Positions 5,888-11,647 of a stretch of DNA of 11,647 nucleotides are shown in pieces (the stretch's first letter is position 1; the number at the start of each line of letters is the position of its first letter). The position numbers and the translations under genes were made by a program. The notes under the pieces were generated by a model, which was not told the DNA's origin, searched no databases, and was given only the letters and a program-made list of their open reading frames with translations. Source of the DNA: Eubacteriales Family XIII. Incertae Sedis bacterium (GTDB lineage: Bacteria; Bacillota; Clostridia; Peptostreptococcales; Anaerovoracaceae); contig JAITEX010000143.1 in NCBI GenBank assembly GCA_031281765.1, positions 1 through 11,647 of the forward strand, given 5' to 3'.

Positions 5888-6676
5888 ATGGCTCTGGGAG
5901 ATGAGGCGTCCGGCGGGCTGAGCAGGAACTCGCTAAAAATCATCGCTTGCGTCGCGATGCTGATCGATCACATCGGGGAAGGCTTCATTGAACCATGGGG
6001 GCAATGGTACTACCTCTCTCAATTTATCGGCTATTGCGCCGCGCCCATCTTCTTTTTCTTTATCGTCGAGGGATACCATCACACGGGAAACCGGAATGTC
6101 TATACGCTCAGGCTCCTCTCTTTCGCGGCGCTCAGCTATTTCCCCTTCATCATATATTTTTACGGTCCGGTGAGCGCCGGAAACGCGCTCCAGCTGAACA
6201 TCATGTACACGCTGCTGATTGGCCTGCTCGTGATTCGCGTGCGGCATGAGATTCGGCGCGTCTGGCTGAAAATCATCCTGATTGCCTTGCTTTTCATCCT
6301 CTCCACCGCCGGTGACTGGAATTTTTACGCGCCGCTGATCATCCTGGCCTTTGACGTTTTCCGGGGGGACCGGAAAAAACAGTTGGCCGCCTATCTGCTC
6401 ATCGCCTTGTTCTTCCGGCAGGGACAGATCGTCGGCCTGTTGAGCGGTTATTTCACAACCATCTTCGATAACCTGCTCCAACCCCGGTATATCGACCTCG
6501 ATTTTTCCCCGGTCGGGAATATATGGCACTACCTGGGCCTGTTCCTGCCCGCTGCCCTTCTGCACTTCTATAATGAAAACAAGGGAGCGGCCGCCCCGGG
6601 AGCGAAATGGGGCTTCTACCTCTTTTACCCGGTCCACCTCGCCATCCTCGCTTTCATCAAATACGTGCTTCTGTAA
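5888..6676 (+). CDS. TraX-family multipass membrane protein
   Basis: 262 residues, nearly all hydrophobic helices. The opening SRNSLKIIACVAMLIDHIG (12-30) is the characteristic TraX start, with the conserved Asp-His pair at 27-28; FFFFIVEGYHHTGN and the final FYLFYPVHLAILAFIKYVL also fit the family. TraX of the F plasmid acetylates pilin, and the wider family resembles membrane acyltransferases. Chromosomal Clostridia members have no settled role, and no conjugation genes are nearby, so plasmid transfer should not be assumed. GGGGGAGG lies 10 bp before the ATG. It is a single-gene unit, divergent from carD and convergent with the secreted module. Confidence 0.88.
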   Translation: MALGDEASGGLSRNSLKIIACVAMLIDHIGEGFIEPWGQWYYLSQFIGYCAAPIFFFFIVEGYHHTGNRNVYTLRLLSFAALSYFPFIIYFYGPVSAGNALQLNIMYTLLIGLLVIRVRHEIRRVWLKIILIALLFILSTAGDWNFYAPLIILAFDVFRGDRKKQLAAYLLIALFFRQGQIVGLLSGYFTTIFDNLLQPRYIDLDFSPVGNIWHYLGLFLPAALLHFYNENKGAAAPGAKWGFYLFYPVHLAILAFIKYVLL

Positions 6677-6679
6677 GAA

Positions 6680-6698
6680 TCAGCTGCGCCGGAGCTGA
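6680..6698. terminator. Weak hairpin between convergent genes
   Basis: TCAGCT (6680-6685) and AGCTGA (6693-6698) form a 6-bp stem around GCGCCGG in the 34-bp gap between the convergent TraX and secreted-protein stop codons. There is no T-tract on either side, so termination here is only suggested by position. Confidence 0.3.
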
Positions 6699-6710
6699 GA
6701 ACGCCGAACG

Positions 6711-7265
6711 CTATTTATTGACGTATGCAAGAGAGAACGTCAGTGTATCTTCGTATGTGCCGGTGCTGGTGACGGTATCCCAGCTCAGCGGTTTTACGTA
6801 AAAGATATATGGGGTCTCATCCCCGGTTTCAAACTCGGCGATAACGCCACCGGTCTGGACCTTCTCATTCTTATCGCTTTTTAATATATTGTACGTCGCG
6901 TAAGAAGTATCATCATTTTTGTTTATCAATCTGAATACTTCTCCGATTGCGTTATCTGACTTCACATATACCGCTACTTTTTTGCCCGGATCAAGCACCA
7001 TATGAGAGGGGGTCAGTGATGCGGCAACCTCTGTGGTTGAATCATAGCTCACGGGAATATTTTTGGGTATGGTTACGGTGTATGTGGGGCTGACGGTGGT
7101 AGTTACCGTGCTGTCACCGATATCTTCCTGCAAAGGCGGGTTCGGCGGACTCGGTTCACTCGACGGCCCATCTACTAGCGGACCCGGATCCCACGCAAAG
7201 GCCGGGCCGGTGCCCAGCGACAGTACCATCGCCAGTACCGTTATGATTGCTAAAAGTTTTTTCAT
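6711..7265 (-). CDS. Secreted small beta-rich surface protein (paralogue A)
   Basis: 184 residues from the ATG at 7263-7265. An upstream in-frame TTG (7286) would put the ribosome site GGAG inside the coding region, so I reject it. The signal peptide MKKLLAIITVLAMVLSLG...AFA ends near residue 24 and is followed by a Pro/Ser-rich acidic linker (about 25-50). The mature domain starts at TYTVTIPKNIPVSYD and ends GTYEDTLTFSLAYVNK, with many alternating beta-type stretches. The same landmarks (YTVT-I/V-P, GGV-I/V-A-E/D-F, a late Trp then TSG/TGxY, final Ala-Tyr) occur in the next gene, so the two are paralogues. No sortase motif or C-terminal anchor is visible. No biochemical function is recognised; an extracellular or surface structural role is inferred. 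It is the last gene of the three-gene unit. Confidence 0.85.
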   Translation of the reverse strand: MKKLLAIITVLAMVLSLGTGPAFAWDPGPLVDGPSSEPSPPNPPLQEDIGDSTVTTTVSPTYTVTIPKNIPVSYDSTTEVAASLTPSHMVLDPGKKVAVYVKSDNAIGEVFRLINKNDDTSYATYNILKSDKNEKVQTGGVIAEFETGDETPYIFYVKPLSWDTVTSTGTYEDTLTFSLAYVNK

Positions 7266-7302
7266 TTCTCTTTTATCTCCTTCCAAATTTCTTTATTTAT
7301 AA

Positions 7303-7340
7303 GGTATCCGCCGATACCAACCGGTAGGGGCTCCTGCCCC
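7303..7340 (-). promoter_or_regulatory. Tandem hairpins between the two secreted paralogues
   Basis: Reading the minus strand, GGGGC/GCCCC (7327-7340, loop of 4) lies nine bases after the upstream stop codon, and GGTATC/GATACC (7303-7318, loop of 4) follows. Neither has a clean T-tract, though the second is followed by TTATAAATAAAG. They could protect the upstream message or attenuate the downstream gene. The second is also a perfect inverted repeat that matches half-sites in the region upstream of the operon. Confidence 0.45.
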
Positions 7341-7348
7341 CGTTCGCG

Positions 7349-7822
7349 TTATCCCTTCACGCCGTAAGCTATGGTGAATACGAGGCTGCCCGTATAGTCC
7401 CCCGATGTGGTGGCGGGCTTCCAGTCGGGGACGGCGACATGGATGACCTTGCTCATGCCGGCCCGGTCAAAATCCGCGACAACACCGCCGACGGCCGTGT
7501 CGCCGGGTGACTTGACCACATAGGGCAGCGTGTCCGAGCCGTTTTGCAGGACGAAAGCGCCGCTCTTGTCGCCGCCTTTCACCGCGACGGTGACGTGGTG
7601 GTTCGCGGCCAGACGCCATTGCCCGGTCGCGGCGACCGTGAGGGGCTTGCCCGACGTATCCGCGAACGGGACGGTAAGGGCGGCGGGAACGGTGACGGTA
7701 TAGGCCGCGGTGGCGGTAGCGGTGATGACCGTGCCGCTCGAGCTTTGCGCGGCGGCAGGCTGGGCGGTAATAAGCGCGAGCAGTAGTGCGATAGACAGCG
7801 TCATAGATACGAGTTTTCTCAT
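7349..7822 (-). CDS. Secreted small beta-rich surface protein (paralogue B)
   Basis: 157 residues from the ATG at 7820-7822, with GGAG nine bases upstream. An in-frame TTG at 7840 overlaps that ribosome site and is unlikely. The signal peptide MRKLVSMTLSIALLLALITA...AAA is cut near residue 26. The mature part is Ala/Thr/Val-rich: AYTVTVPAALTVPFAD near its start, GGVVADFD in the middle and TSGDYTGSLVFTIAYGVKG at the end, the same scaffold as the protein encoded at 6711-7265 but lacking its Pro-rich linker. No catalytic motif is seen. Secretion is well supported; a role as a surface or fibre subunit is inference from fold-like features and genetic pairing. Confidence 0.85.
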   Translation of the reverse strand: MRKLVSMTLSIALLLALITAQPAAAQSSSGTVITATATAAYTVTVPAALTVPFADTSGKPLTVAATGQWRLAANHHVTVAVKGGDKSGAFVLQNGSDTLPYVVKSPGDTAVGGVVADFDRAGMSKVIHVAVPDWKPATTSGDYTGSLVFTIAYGVKG

Positions 7823-7846
7823 AGCGGGAATCTCCTTCAACCTTTT

Positions 7847-8365
7847 TTACTGAGCCACAAGCGTCGTCGCGACCTCAGCGCCGTTCATCGGGCTGTGACT
7901 GTCGTCCAAGCTGGCTGTGGCAATGCGGATAATGGCTTTGTGCTGCCCCTTGGGCAGGCTATGCTTCAAGGCTTGCCGGGAAACGCTTTCGCCCGGCGGC
8001 ACCCAATCGGATTCGTACAGTGTTTCGTCCGAGCCCTCCAGGACAATCTCAAACTTGAAATAGCAGGGATTGCCTTCGGGGTTCAGCAGCGCTACGCGCA
8101 GTTCCCGTGAGTCCGCGGCTACCGGTATCTCTGGATAGCCGGGAATCTGGATGCCCTGCGACGCCCCGCCGATGTTCTGCGGTATGTCCGTGTCGGTTCC
8201 GGCATCGGCGTCTATCACAAAATCGCCCGCGATAGGCGCGTTGTCGTCATTAAGCAGTTTTGGCAAGCCTAAAAGGATGAACGCCTCTATAGCGAGCAGA
8301 AGCGCGACGAGGATGAGCCAAAAAACGGGCGTCCTCTTTTTCCTCTCTTTCTGATTGCTTGTCAT
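7847..8365 (-). CDS. Membrane-anchored extracytoplasmic protein of the secreted module
   Basis: 172 residues. A basic N-terminus (NQKERKKRTP) precedes one membrane helix (about 13-36), giving an N-in/C-out topology with no obvious cleavage site. An acidic, low-complexity linker (about 40-80) leads to a compact domain (about 86-172) with NPCYFKFEIVLEG, ESDWVPPGESV, LPKGQHKAIIRI and a final MNGAEVATTLVAQ. From memory, proteins with this NxCYF...PPGE...NGAE pattern accompany small YTVTIP-type secreted proteins in Clostridia, but I recognise no named function. It is first in the unit, with AGGGG upstream of the ATG; its stop is 25 bp before the next ATG. It may present or anchor the two paralogues at the membrane. 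Confidence 0.82.
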   Translation of the reverse strand: MTSNQKERKKRTPVFWLILVALLLAIEAFILLGLPKLLNDDNAPIAGDFVIDADAGTDTDIPQNIGGASQGIQIPGYPEIPVAADSRELRVALLNPEGNPCYFKFEIVLEGSDETLYESDWVPPGESVSRQALKHSLPKGQHKAIIRIATASLDDSHSPMNGAEVATTLVAQ

Positions 8366-8404
8366 GTTTATCCCCTTTCATTTCTCTCTTTCATGAATTT
8401 TCCC

Positions 8405-8480
8405 CTCTATAGAGATGATACCCACTTTTTTCTCTTTTTAAACATTTCCGGCGAATCTTTTTTATCAGAGGGGTATCCGG
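8405..8480. promoter_or_regulatory. Divergent control region with palindromes and GATACCC half-sites
   Basis: The 215-bp gap (8366-8580) between the secreted module and the response regulator has no gene. It holds a perfect 10-bp palindrome CTCTATAGAG (8405-8414), then GATACCC (8417-8423) and its inverse GGGTATC (8471-8477). The left half-site overlaps TATCAT, the best minus-strand -10 candidate, for which no good -35 exists. This suggests activator dependence. The divergent response regulator is the obvious candidate binder. Confidence 0.4.
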
Positions 8481-8485
8481 ATTTA

Positions 8486-8514
8486 GCGCCGGGGCGCCAT
8501 TATGGTATTATAAT
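8486..8514 (+). promoter_or_regulatory. Probable promoter of the two-component operon
   Basis: A perfect TATAAT at 8509-8514 lies about 67 bp before the response regulator ATG. The expected -35 position holds GCGCC-GG-GGCGC (8486-8497), a GC-rich inverted repeat unlike TTGACA. A promoter with a good -10 and no -35 often needs an activator, so autoregulation is plausible. Confidence 0.45.
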
Positions 8515-8580
8515 AGGGAAGAATGCAGCATATGAGTGAACTGGTAAGCGACACAACTTCGGGTTGGAGGAATAGATACA

Positions 8581-9249
8581 ATGGCAACGATTTTAATAGT
8601 GGATGACGAACAGAAAATCCGGAATGTCATCAAGGAATACGCGGAGTTCAACGGTTTTACGGTGAGCGAGGCGGCGGACGGCATGGACGCGGTGAATATG
8701 GTCCGCGAGAACGACTACGATATTATCATAATGGATGTGATGATGCCGAAACTCGACGGGTTCTCCGCGGTGAAAGAGATACGGAAGGTCAAGGACATTC
8801 CCGTCATTATGCTTTCGGCGCGCGGCGAAGAATACGACAAGCTGTTCGGCTTTGAGCTCGGCATAGACGATTACATCGTGAAGCCGTTCAGCCCGAAGGA
8901 ACTGATGGCGCGTATCAATGTGGCGCTCACACGCCGGTCCCCCGCGAAGGACGAACCGGAGAAGCTCATCTTCGACGGGGTTGAAATCAGCATCCCTGCC
9001 CGCCAGGTGACGGTGGACAAGCAGCCGGTGGAACTGACGCCGAAGGAATACGATTTGCTGTTCTATCTGGCCGAGCACCGGAACATCGCCCTTTCGCGCG
9101 ACCAACTGCTGCGCGACGTCTGGGGCTACGATTATTACGGCGATGACCGCACGATAGACACGCATATCAAGAATCTCCGGAACAATCTCGGCCCGTACCG
9201 CGACAAGATAGTGACGCTTCGCGGCGTGGGCTACAGATTCGAAGCGTAA
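8581..9249 (+). CDS. OmpR/PhoB-family response regulator
   Basis: 222 residues. The receiver domain (about 3-115) has acidic residues D8/D9, phospho-acceptor D52 (IIIMDVMMP), S79 and K101 in VKPF. The winged-helix DNA-binding domain (about 125-221) has the family signature ELTPKEYDLLFYLAEHRN and ends VTLRGVGYRFEA. GGAGG lies 10 bp before the ATG. The stop is one base before the histidine kinase start, so the pair is translationally coupled. Targets are unknown; it is divergent from the secreted-protein module, the likeliest regulon member. Confidence 0.95.
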   Translation: MATILIVDDEQKIRNVIKEYAEFNGFTVSEAADGMDAVNMVRENDYDIIIMDVMMPKLDGFSAVKEIRKVKDIPVIMLSARGEEYDKLFGFELGIDDYIVKPFSPKELMARINVALTRRSPAKDEPEKLIFDGVEISIPARQVTVDKQPVELTPKEYDLLFYLAEHRNIALSRDQLLRDVWGYDYYGDDRTIDTHIKNLRNNLGPYRDKIVTLRGVGYRFEA

Positions 9250-9250
9250 G

Positions 9251-11290
9251 ATGGCGCAAAAATCCTCCCGCAAACCGCGCATCGACCGAAAAAGCCTCCG
9301 GTTCAAACTGGGGACGTATTTCTTCCTGTTTACGGGCGTCATGCTGCTCATTATCTGGGCGCTGCAATCCTTCTTCCTGAACAATTATTATCAGGAGATG
9401 AAGATACGCGAAACCATGTCCATCGCTTCGAAAATTGAACTCCTGTACCGGACGGGCGACGCGGCCAAGATACGCAAGCAAATATCGGACATCTACGAAA
9501 GCAACGATATGTATATCGATATTGAAACCGAACAGGGCAGGCCGATATTCATTCCTGACATCAACGAGGAGGACTACACAGGCAGCCCGACGGCGCCGCC
9601 GCCGGAGGCCGAAACGGCCGAAGATCAGGCCGCAAACCAGAAAGAGACCACGAGCGAGGACGAAGCCACTACGCCTCACCTGCCGGCGAGCGTCTATCGC
9701 GCGCGCATAGGGGAACTGAAGGAACAGCTTGAAAAGAGCGAGGAGAAAAGCATCAGCAGGCAAGTGACGGATCCCGACACGGGCCTTATTACGCTCGAAT
9801 ACGCGGCCTATCTGTCATCGGACGATGAGGACCGCAGCATCCTGTACATATTCTCCCCGCTCTTTCCGATGCAGTCCACCATCGAGATACTCTCCAGCCA
9901 GTTGGTGTACATACTGATCATCACGCTGATAATAGCGCTCTTAGTCTCGCTCTACCTGTCGACCCGCATCGCGACGCCGCTGACGCGCATTACGGAATCC
10001 GCGCAGCGCCTCGGCCAGGGGGAATACGGCATTACGTTTGAGGGCGCAAACTATTCGGAAATCATCGAGCTTGCGGACACGCTCACTTACACGTCGATGG
10101 AGCTTGCGAAAACGGACAGTATGCAAAAGGATGTCATCGCAAACGTGAGCCACGATCTGCGAACGCCGCTGACGATGGTCATTTCCTACGCGGAGATGAT
10201 ACGCGATATTTCGGGCGAGGACCAGAATAAGCGCTCCGAACACCTGCAGGTCATTATTGACGAGGCGGAACGGCTGAACCTGCTCGTATCGGATTTGCTT
10301 GAGGTCTCGCGGATGCAATCGGGAGAGATGCGGATAGAGCGGCAAGCGTTTTCACTGAAAACGGCTATCGAGAATATTCTGCAATCCTATACGGGGTTCG
10401 TGGAGCAGGAGGGCTACAAGCTCATCTTTATCAGCCGCGGCGTCGGCCTCGTGACGGCGGACGAAGCGCGCATCAAGCAGGTCATTTCCAACCTGATAAG
10501 CAACGCCATCAAATATTGCGGCCTCGACCGGACGGTGGAGGTGCGCATGACCGACGAGGAGGGCTACGTCCGGTGCGAAATCAGCGACCACGGCATCGGC
10601 ATACCGAAGAAGGACCTGCGGCATATATGGGAACGCTATTACAAGGCGAGTACGAACTACCAGCGTTCGGCGAGTTCGGGGCTCGGCCTCTCCATTGTCA
10701 AGGAGATACTGCTGATGCACGGAGCGAATTTCGGCGTCGAAAGCGCCCTGCGCAAGGGCAGCACGTTTTGGTTTGAGCTGAAAAAGGCGGAAACGGAGCC
10801 GGATGTGGCCGTGGCTGAGGCGAAGATGGACGGCGCCGGGGCTGAGATGGACGGCGTCGGGACCGGGGCGGAGAAGGTTTCCGCGTTCGGAGCCGGGGCC
10901 GGCGCAGGGGCGAAGGTCGACGCGTTCGGGGCCGGGGCGGAGATGGACGGCGCAGGGGCGGGTCCCGTTGCGGCAACGCGCGGAGATGATGAGGACGATG
11001 TGACGATAGCGGGTAAACGCCAGTCCCATTCGGTGACGGCGAAGGATGACGCCGATGATGGCAACAAAGGGAAGGTTGACGCGTTCGGGGCCGGGACGAA
11101 GAAAGTTTCCGGAACCGGGGCGCCGAAGGTTTCCGGGGCCGGGGCGCCGAAGGTTTCCGCTTCCGGGGCCGGGGTGAAAAAAGTCGGCGCCGGCGATGAC
11201 GATATGATAATCATAGAGGACAGGGCTTCGCGCAAGATGGCCGTCGGCATATACCGCGATGAAACGCCGGATGACGGGAGCGAAGGTTGA
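9251..11290 (+). CDS. Sensor histidine kinase with an unusual repetitive C-terminal tail
   Basis: 679 residues, well above a typical 450-500. Membrane segments at about 20-42 and 217-237 enclose an extracytoplasmic sensor region that contains a Pro/Glu/Thr-rich disordered stretch (about 110-145) and a short charged helix (about 148-168). HAMP is at about 236-290. HisKA has H301 in NVSHDLRTPLT. HATPase has N-box NLISNAIKY (414-422), G1 DHGIGI and G2 SGLGLSIVK. The kinase core ends near 512. The remaining ~167 residues are a Gly/Ala-rich repetitive tail (about 525-647) with an acidic end. The start has little Shine-Dalgarno sequence and depends on coupling to the regulator one base upstream. 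It should autophosphorylate H301 and pass phosphate to D52 of the partner. The signal sensed is unknown. Confidence 0.93.
   Translation: MAQKSSRKPRIDRKSLRFKLGTYFFLFTGVMLLIIWALQSFFLNNYYQEMKIRETMSIASKIELLYRTGDAAKIRKQISDIYESNDMYIDIETEQGRPIFIPDINEEDYTGSPTAPPPEAETAEDQAANQKETTSEDEATTPHLPASVYRARIGELKEQLEKSEEKSISRQVTDPDTGLITLEYAAYLSSDDEDRSILYIFSPLFPMQSTIEILSSQLVYILIITLIIALLVSLYLSTRIATPLTRITESAQRLGQGEYGITFEGANYSEIIELADTLTYTSMELAKTDSMQKDVIANVSHDLRTPLTMVISYAEMIRDISGEDQNKRSEHLQVIIDEAERLNLLVSDLLEVSRMQSGEMRIERQAFSLKTAIENILQSYTGFVEQEGYKLIFISRGVGLVTADEARIKQVISNLISNAIKYCGLDRTVEVRMTDEEGYVRCEISDHGIGIPKKDLRHIWERYYKASTNYQRSASSGLGLSIVKEILLMHGANFGVESALRKGSTFWFELKKAETEPDVAVAEAKMDGAGAEMDGVGTGAEKVSAFGAGAGAGAKVDAFGAGAEMDGAGAGPVAATRGDDEDDVTIAGKRQSHSVTAKDDADDGNKGKVDAFGAGTKKVSGTGAPKVSGAGAPKVSASGAGVKKVGAGDDDMIIIEDRASRKMAVGIYRDETPDDGSEG
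10823..11191 (+). repeat. Degenerate in-frame repeats in the kinase tail
   Basis: Short units such as GACGCGTTCGGGGCCGGG (twice), GAGATGGACGGCG (twice in the first cluster) and AAGGTTTCCGGGGCCGGG-like blocks recur in frame, giving repeated KVSAFGAGA, KVDAFGAG, EMDGAGAG and GAPKVSGAGAPKVS. Two clusters (about residues 525-570 and 606-647) flank a non-repetitive acidic spacer. This is the pattern of repeat expansion by slippage or unequal exchange. Confidence 0.75.
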
Positions 11291-11296
11291 CGCGGC

Positions 11297-11647
11297 ATGG
11301 CTAAAAAACCTGAAACGGTCTATATATGCAGCGAGTGCGGATACGAGAGCCCCAAGTGGATGGGCATGTGTGTCTGCGGCGCGTGGAACAGCTTTGTCGA
11401 GGAAAAAGTCCAGAGCGGCGGGCCGGTCAGCGGCGCTGTAGCCGGCAGTGTTCCGCATAGAGCAGGAAAAGCCGTTCGGCTTTCGGACGTCGGCTCGATA
11501 GAACGCGACCGTCTCAACACGGGCATCGGTGAGCTGAACCGCGTACTCGGCGGCGGCATTGTACCGGGTTCGCTCTCGCTGATAGCCGGAGAACCGGGTA
11601 TCGGCAAGTCCACGCTGATATTGCAGACGGCGCTGTCGATTGCGAGC
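11297..11647 (+). CDS. radA: DNA repair protein RadA, N-terminal part (cut by window end)
   Basis: 117 codons remain open to the window edge. RadA is a RecA-like, DnaB-like ATPase that promotes branch migration in recombinational repair. The N-terminal zinc finger (C11, C14, C25, C27) is followed by KWMG and AWNSFVEE as expected. NTGIGELNRVLGGGIVPGS leads into Walker A GEPGIGKST (98-106). The fourth zinc cysteine is displaced: the last pair reads CVC where the family has C-x2-C. The ATG is six bases after the kinase stop with a poor ribosome site (AAGG about 11 bases away), suggesting cotranscription with the two-component genes. The KNRFG motif and Lon-like domain are beyond the window. Confidence 0.95.
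   Translation, partial: MAKKPETVYICSECGYESPKWMGMCVCGAWNSFVEEKVQSGGPVSGAVAGSVPHRAGKAVRLSDVGSIERDRLNTGIGELNRVLGGGIVPGSLSLIAGEPGIGKSTLILQTALSIAS

Noticed and set aside
5933..6637. Long minus-strand frame opposite the TraX gene
   Set aside because: It is charged, domain-free and antisense to a clear membrane protein with its own promoter and ribosome site.
7266..7286. TTG start extending paralogue A by seven codons (and the same for paralogue B at 7840)
   Set aside because: In both cases the extension encodes the GGAG ribosome site and pushes the signal peptide inward; the internal ATG is better.
8532..8608. Short leader frame (ATG at 8532) overlapping the response regulator start
   Set aside because: No ribosome site precedes it, and it runs out of frame over the regulator's own GGAGG and ATG.
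8593..9384. 263-codon minus-strand frame opposite the response regulator
   Set aside because: Antisense to a textbook OmpR-family protein; composition is typical of a GC-driven shadow frame.
10352..11458. 368-codon minus-strand frame opposite the kinase and radA
   Set aside because: It spans two plus-strand genes and mirrors their GC-rich repeats; the repeats alone explain the absence of stops.

Overview
The window looks like chromosome of a fairly GC-rich Clostridia-type member of the Bacillota. I base this on the carD–yacL–ispD/F–proS neighbourhood, the Clostridia-like CarD sequence, AGGAGG-type ribosome sites, and small Clostridia-style secreted proteins. The species cannot be named from the sequence. 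No rRNA, tRNA, CRISPR array or complete insertion sequence was seen.

Layout. Positions 1-310 hold no gene I believe: a GC-rich inverted repeat (18-96), then a very good promoter (175-204) followed closely by a terminator (266-290), which would make an orphan RNA of about 80 nt. Positions 311-5653 are a minus-strand operon read right to left: carD, yacL (PIN/TRAM membrane protein), a fused ispDF, proS, and a NUDIX hydrolase behind a 200-bp repeat-rich gap. A consensus promoter (5691-5719) drives carD, and the hairpin at 266-290 is a plausible end for the operon. Position 5888 starts a plus-strand TraX-family membrane protein with its own promoter. Positions 6711-8365 are a minus-strand three-gene secreted module: a membrane-anchored protein followed by two paralogous exported beta-rich proteins. 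From 8581 rightward run an OmpR/PhoB response regulator, its histidine kinase, and the beginning of radA, which is cut by the window edge.

How the genes fit together. The left block is housekeeping: RNA polymerase-binding regulation (CarD), isoprenoid precursor synthesis (IspD and IspF steps of the MEP pathway) and proline tRNA charging. In Bacillus subtilis radA, disA, yacL, ispD and ispF are adjacent. Here radA lies about 5.6 kb away, on the opposite strand, with TraX, the surface module and the two-component system in between. The divergent two-component system is the natural candidate regulator of the surface module, and GGTATC/GATACC half-sites occur in the intergenic regions of that module.

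Most unusual features: (1) three copies of a ~30-bp palindromic mini-element within and beside ispDF, two translated in frame, one of them exactly at the IspD/IspF junction; (2) a ~165-residue repetitive Gly/Ala tail on the histidine kinase; (3) a RadA zinc finger whose last knuckle reads C-x-C instead of C-x2-C; (4) the orphan promoter–RNA–terminator unit at 175-290.
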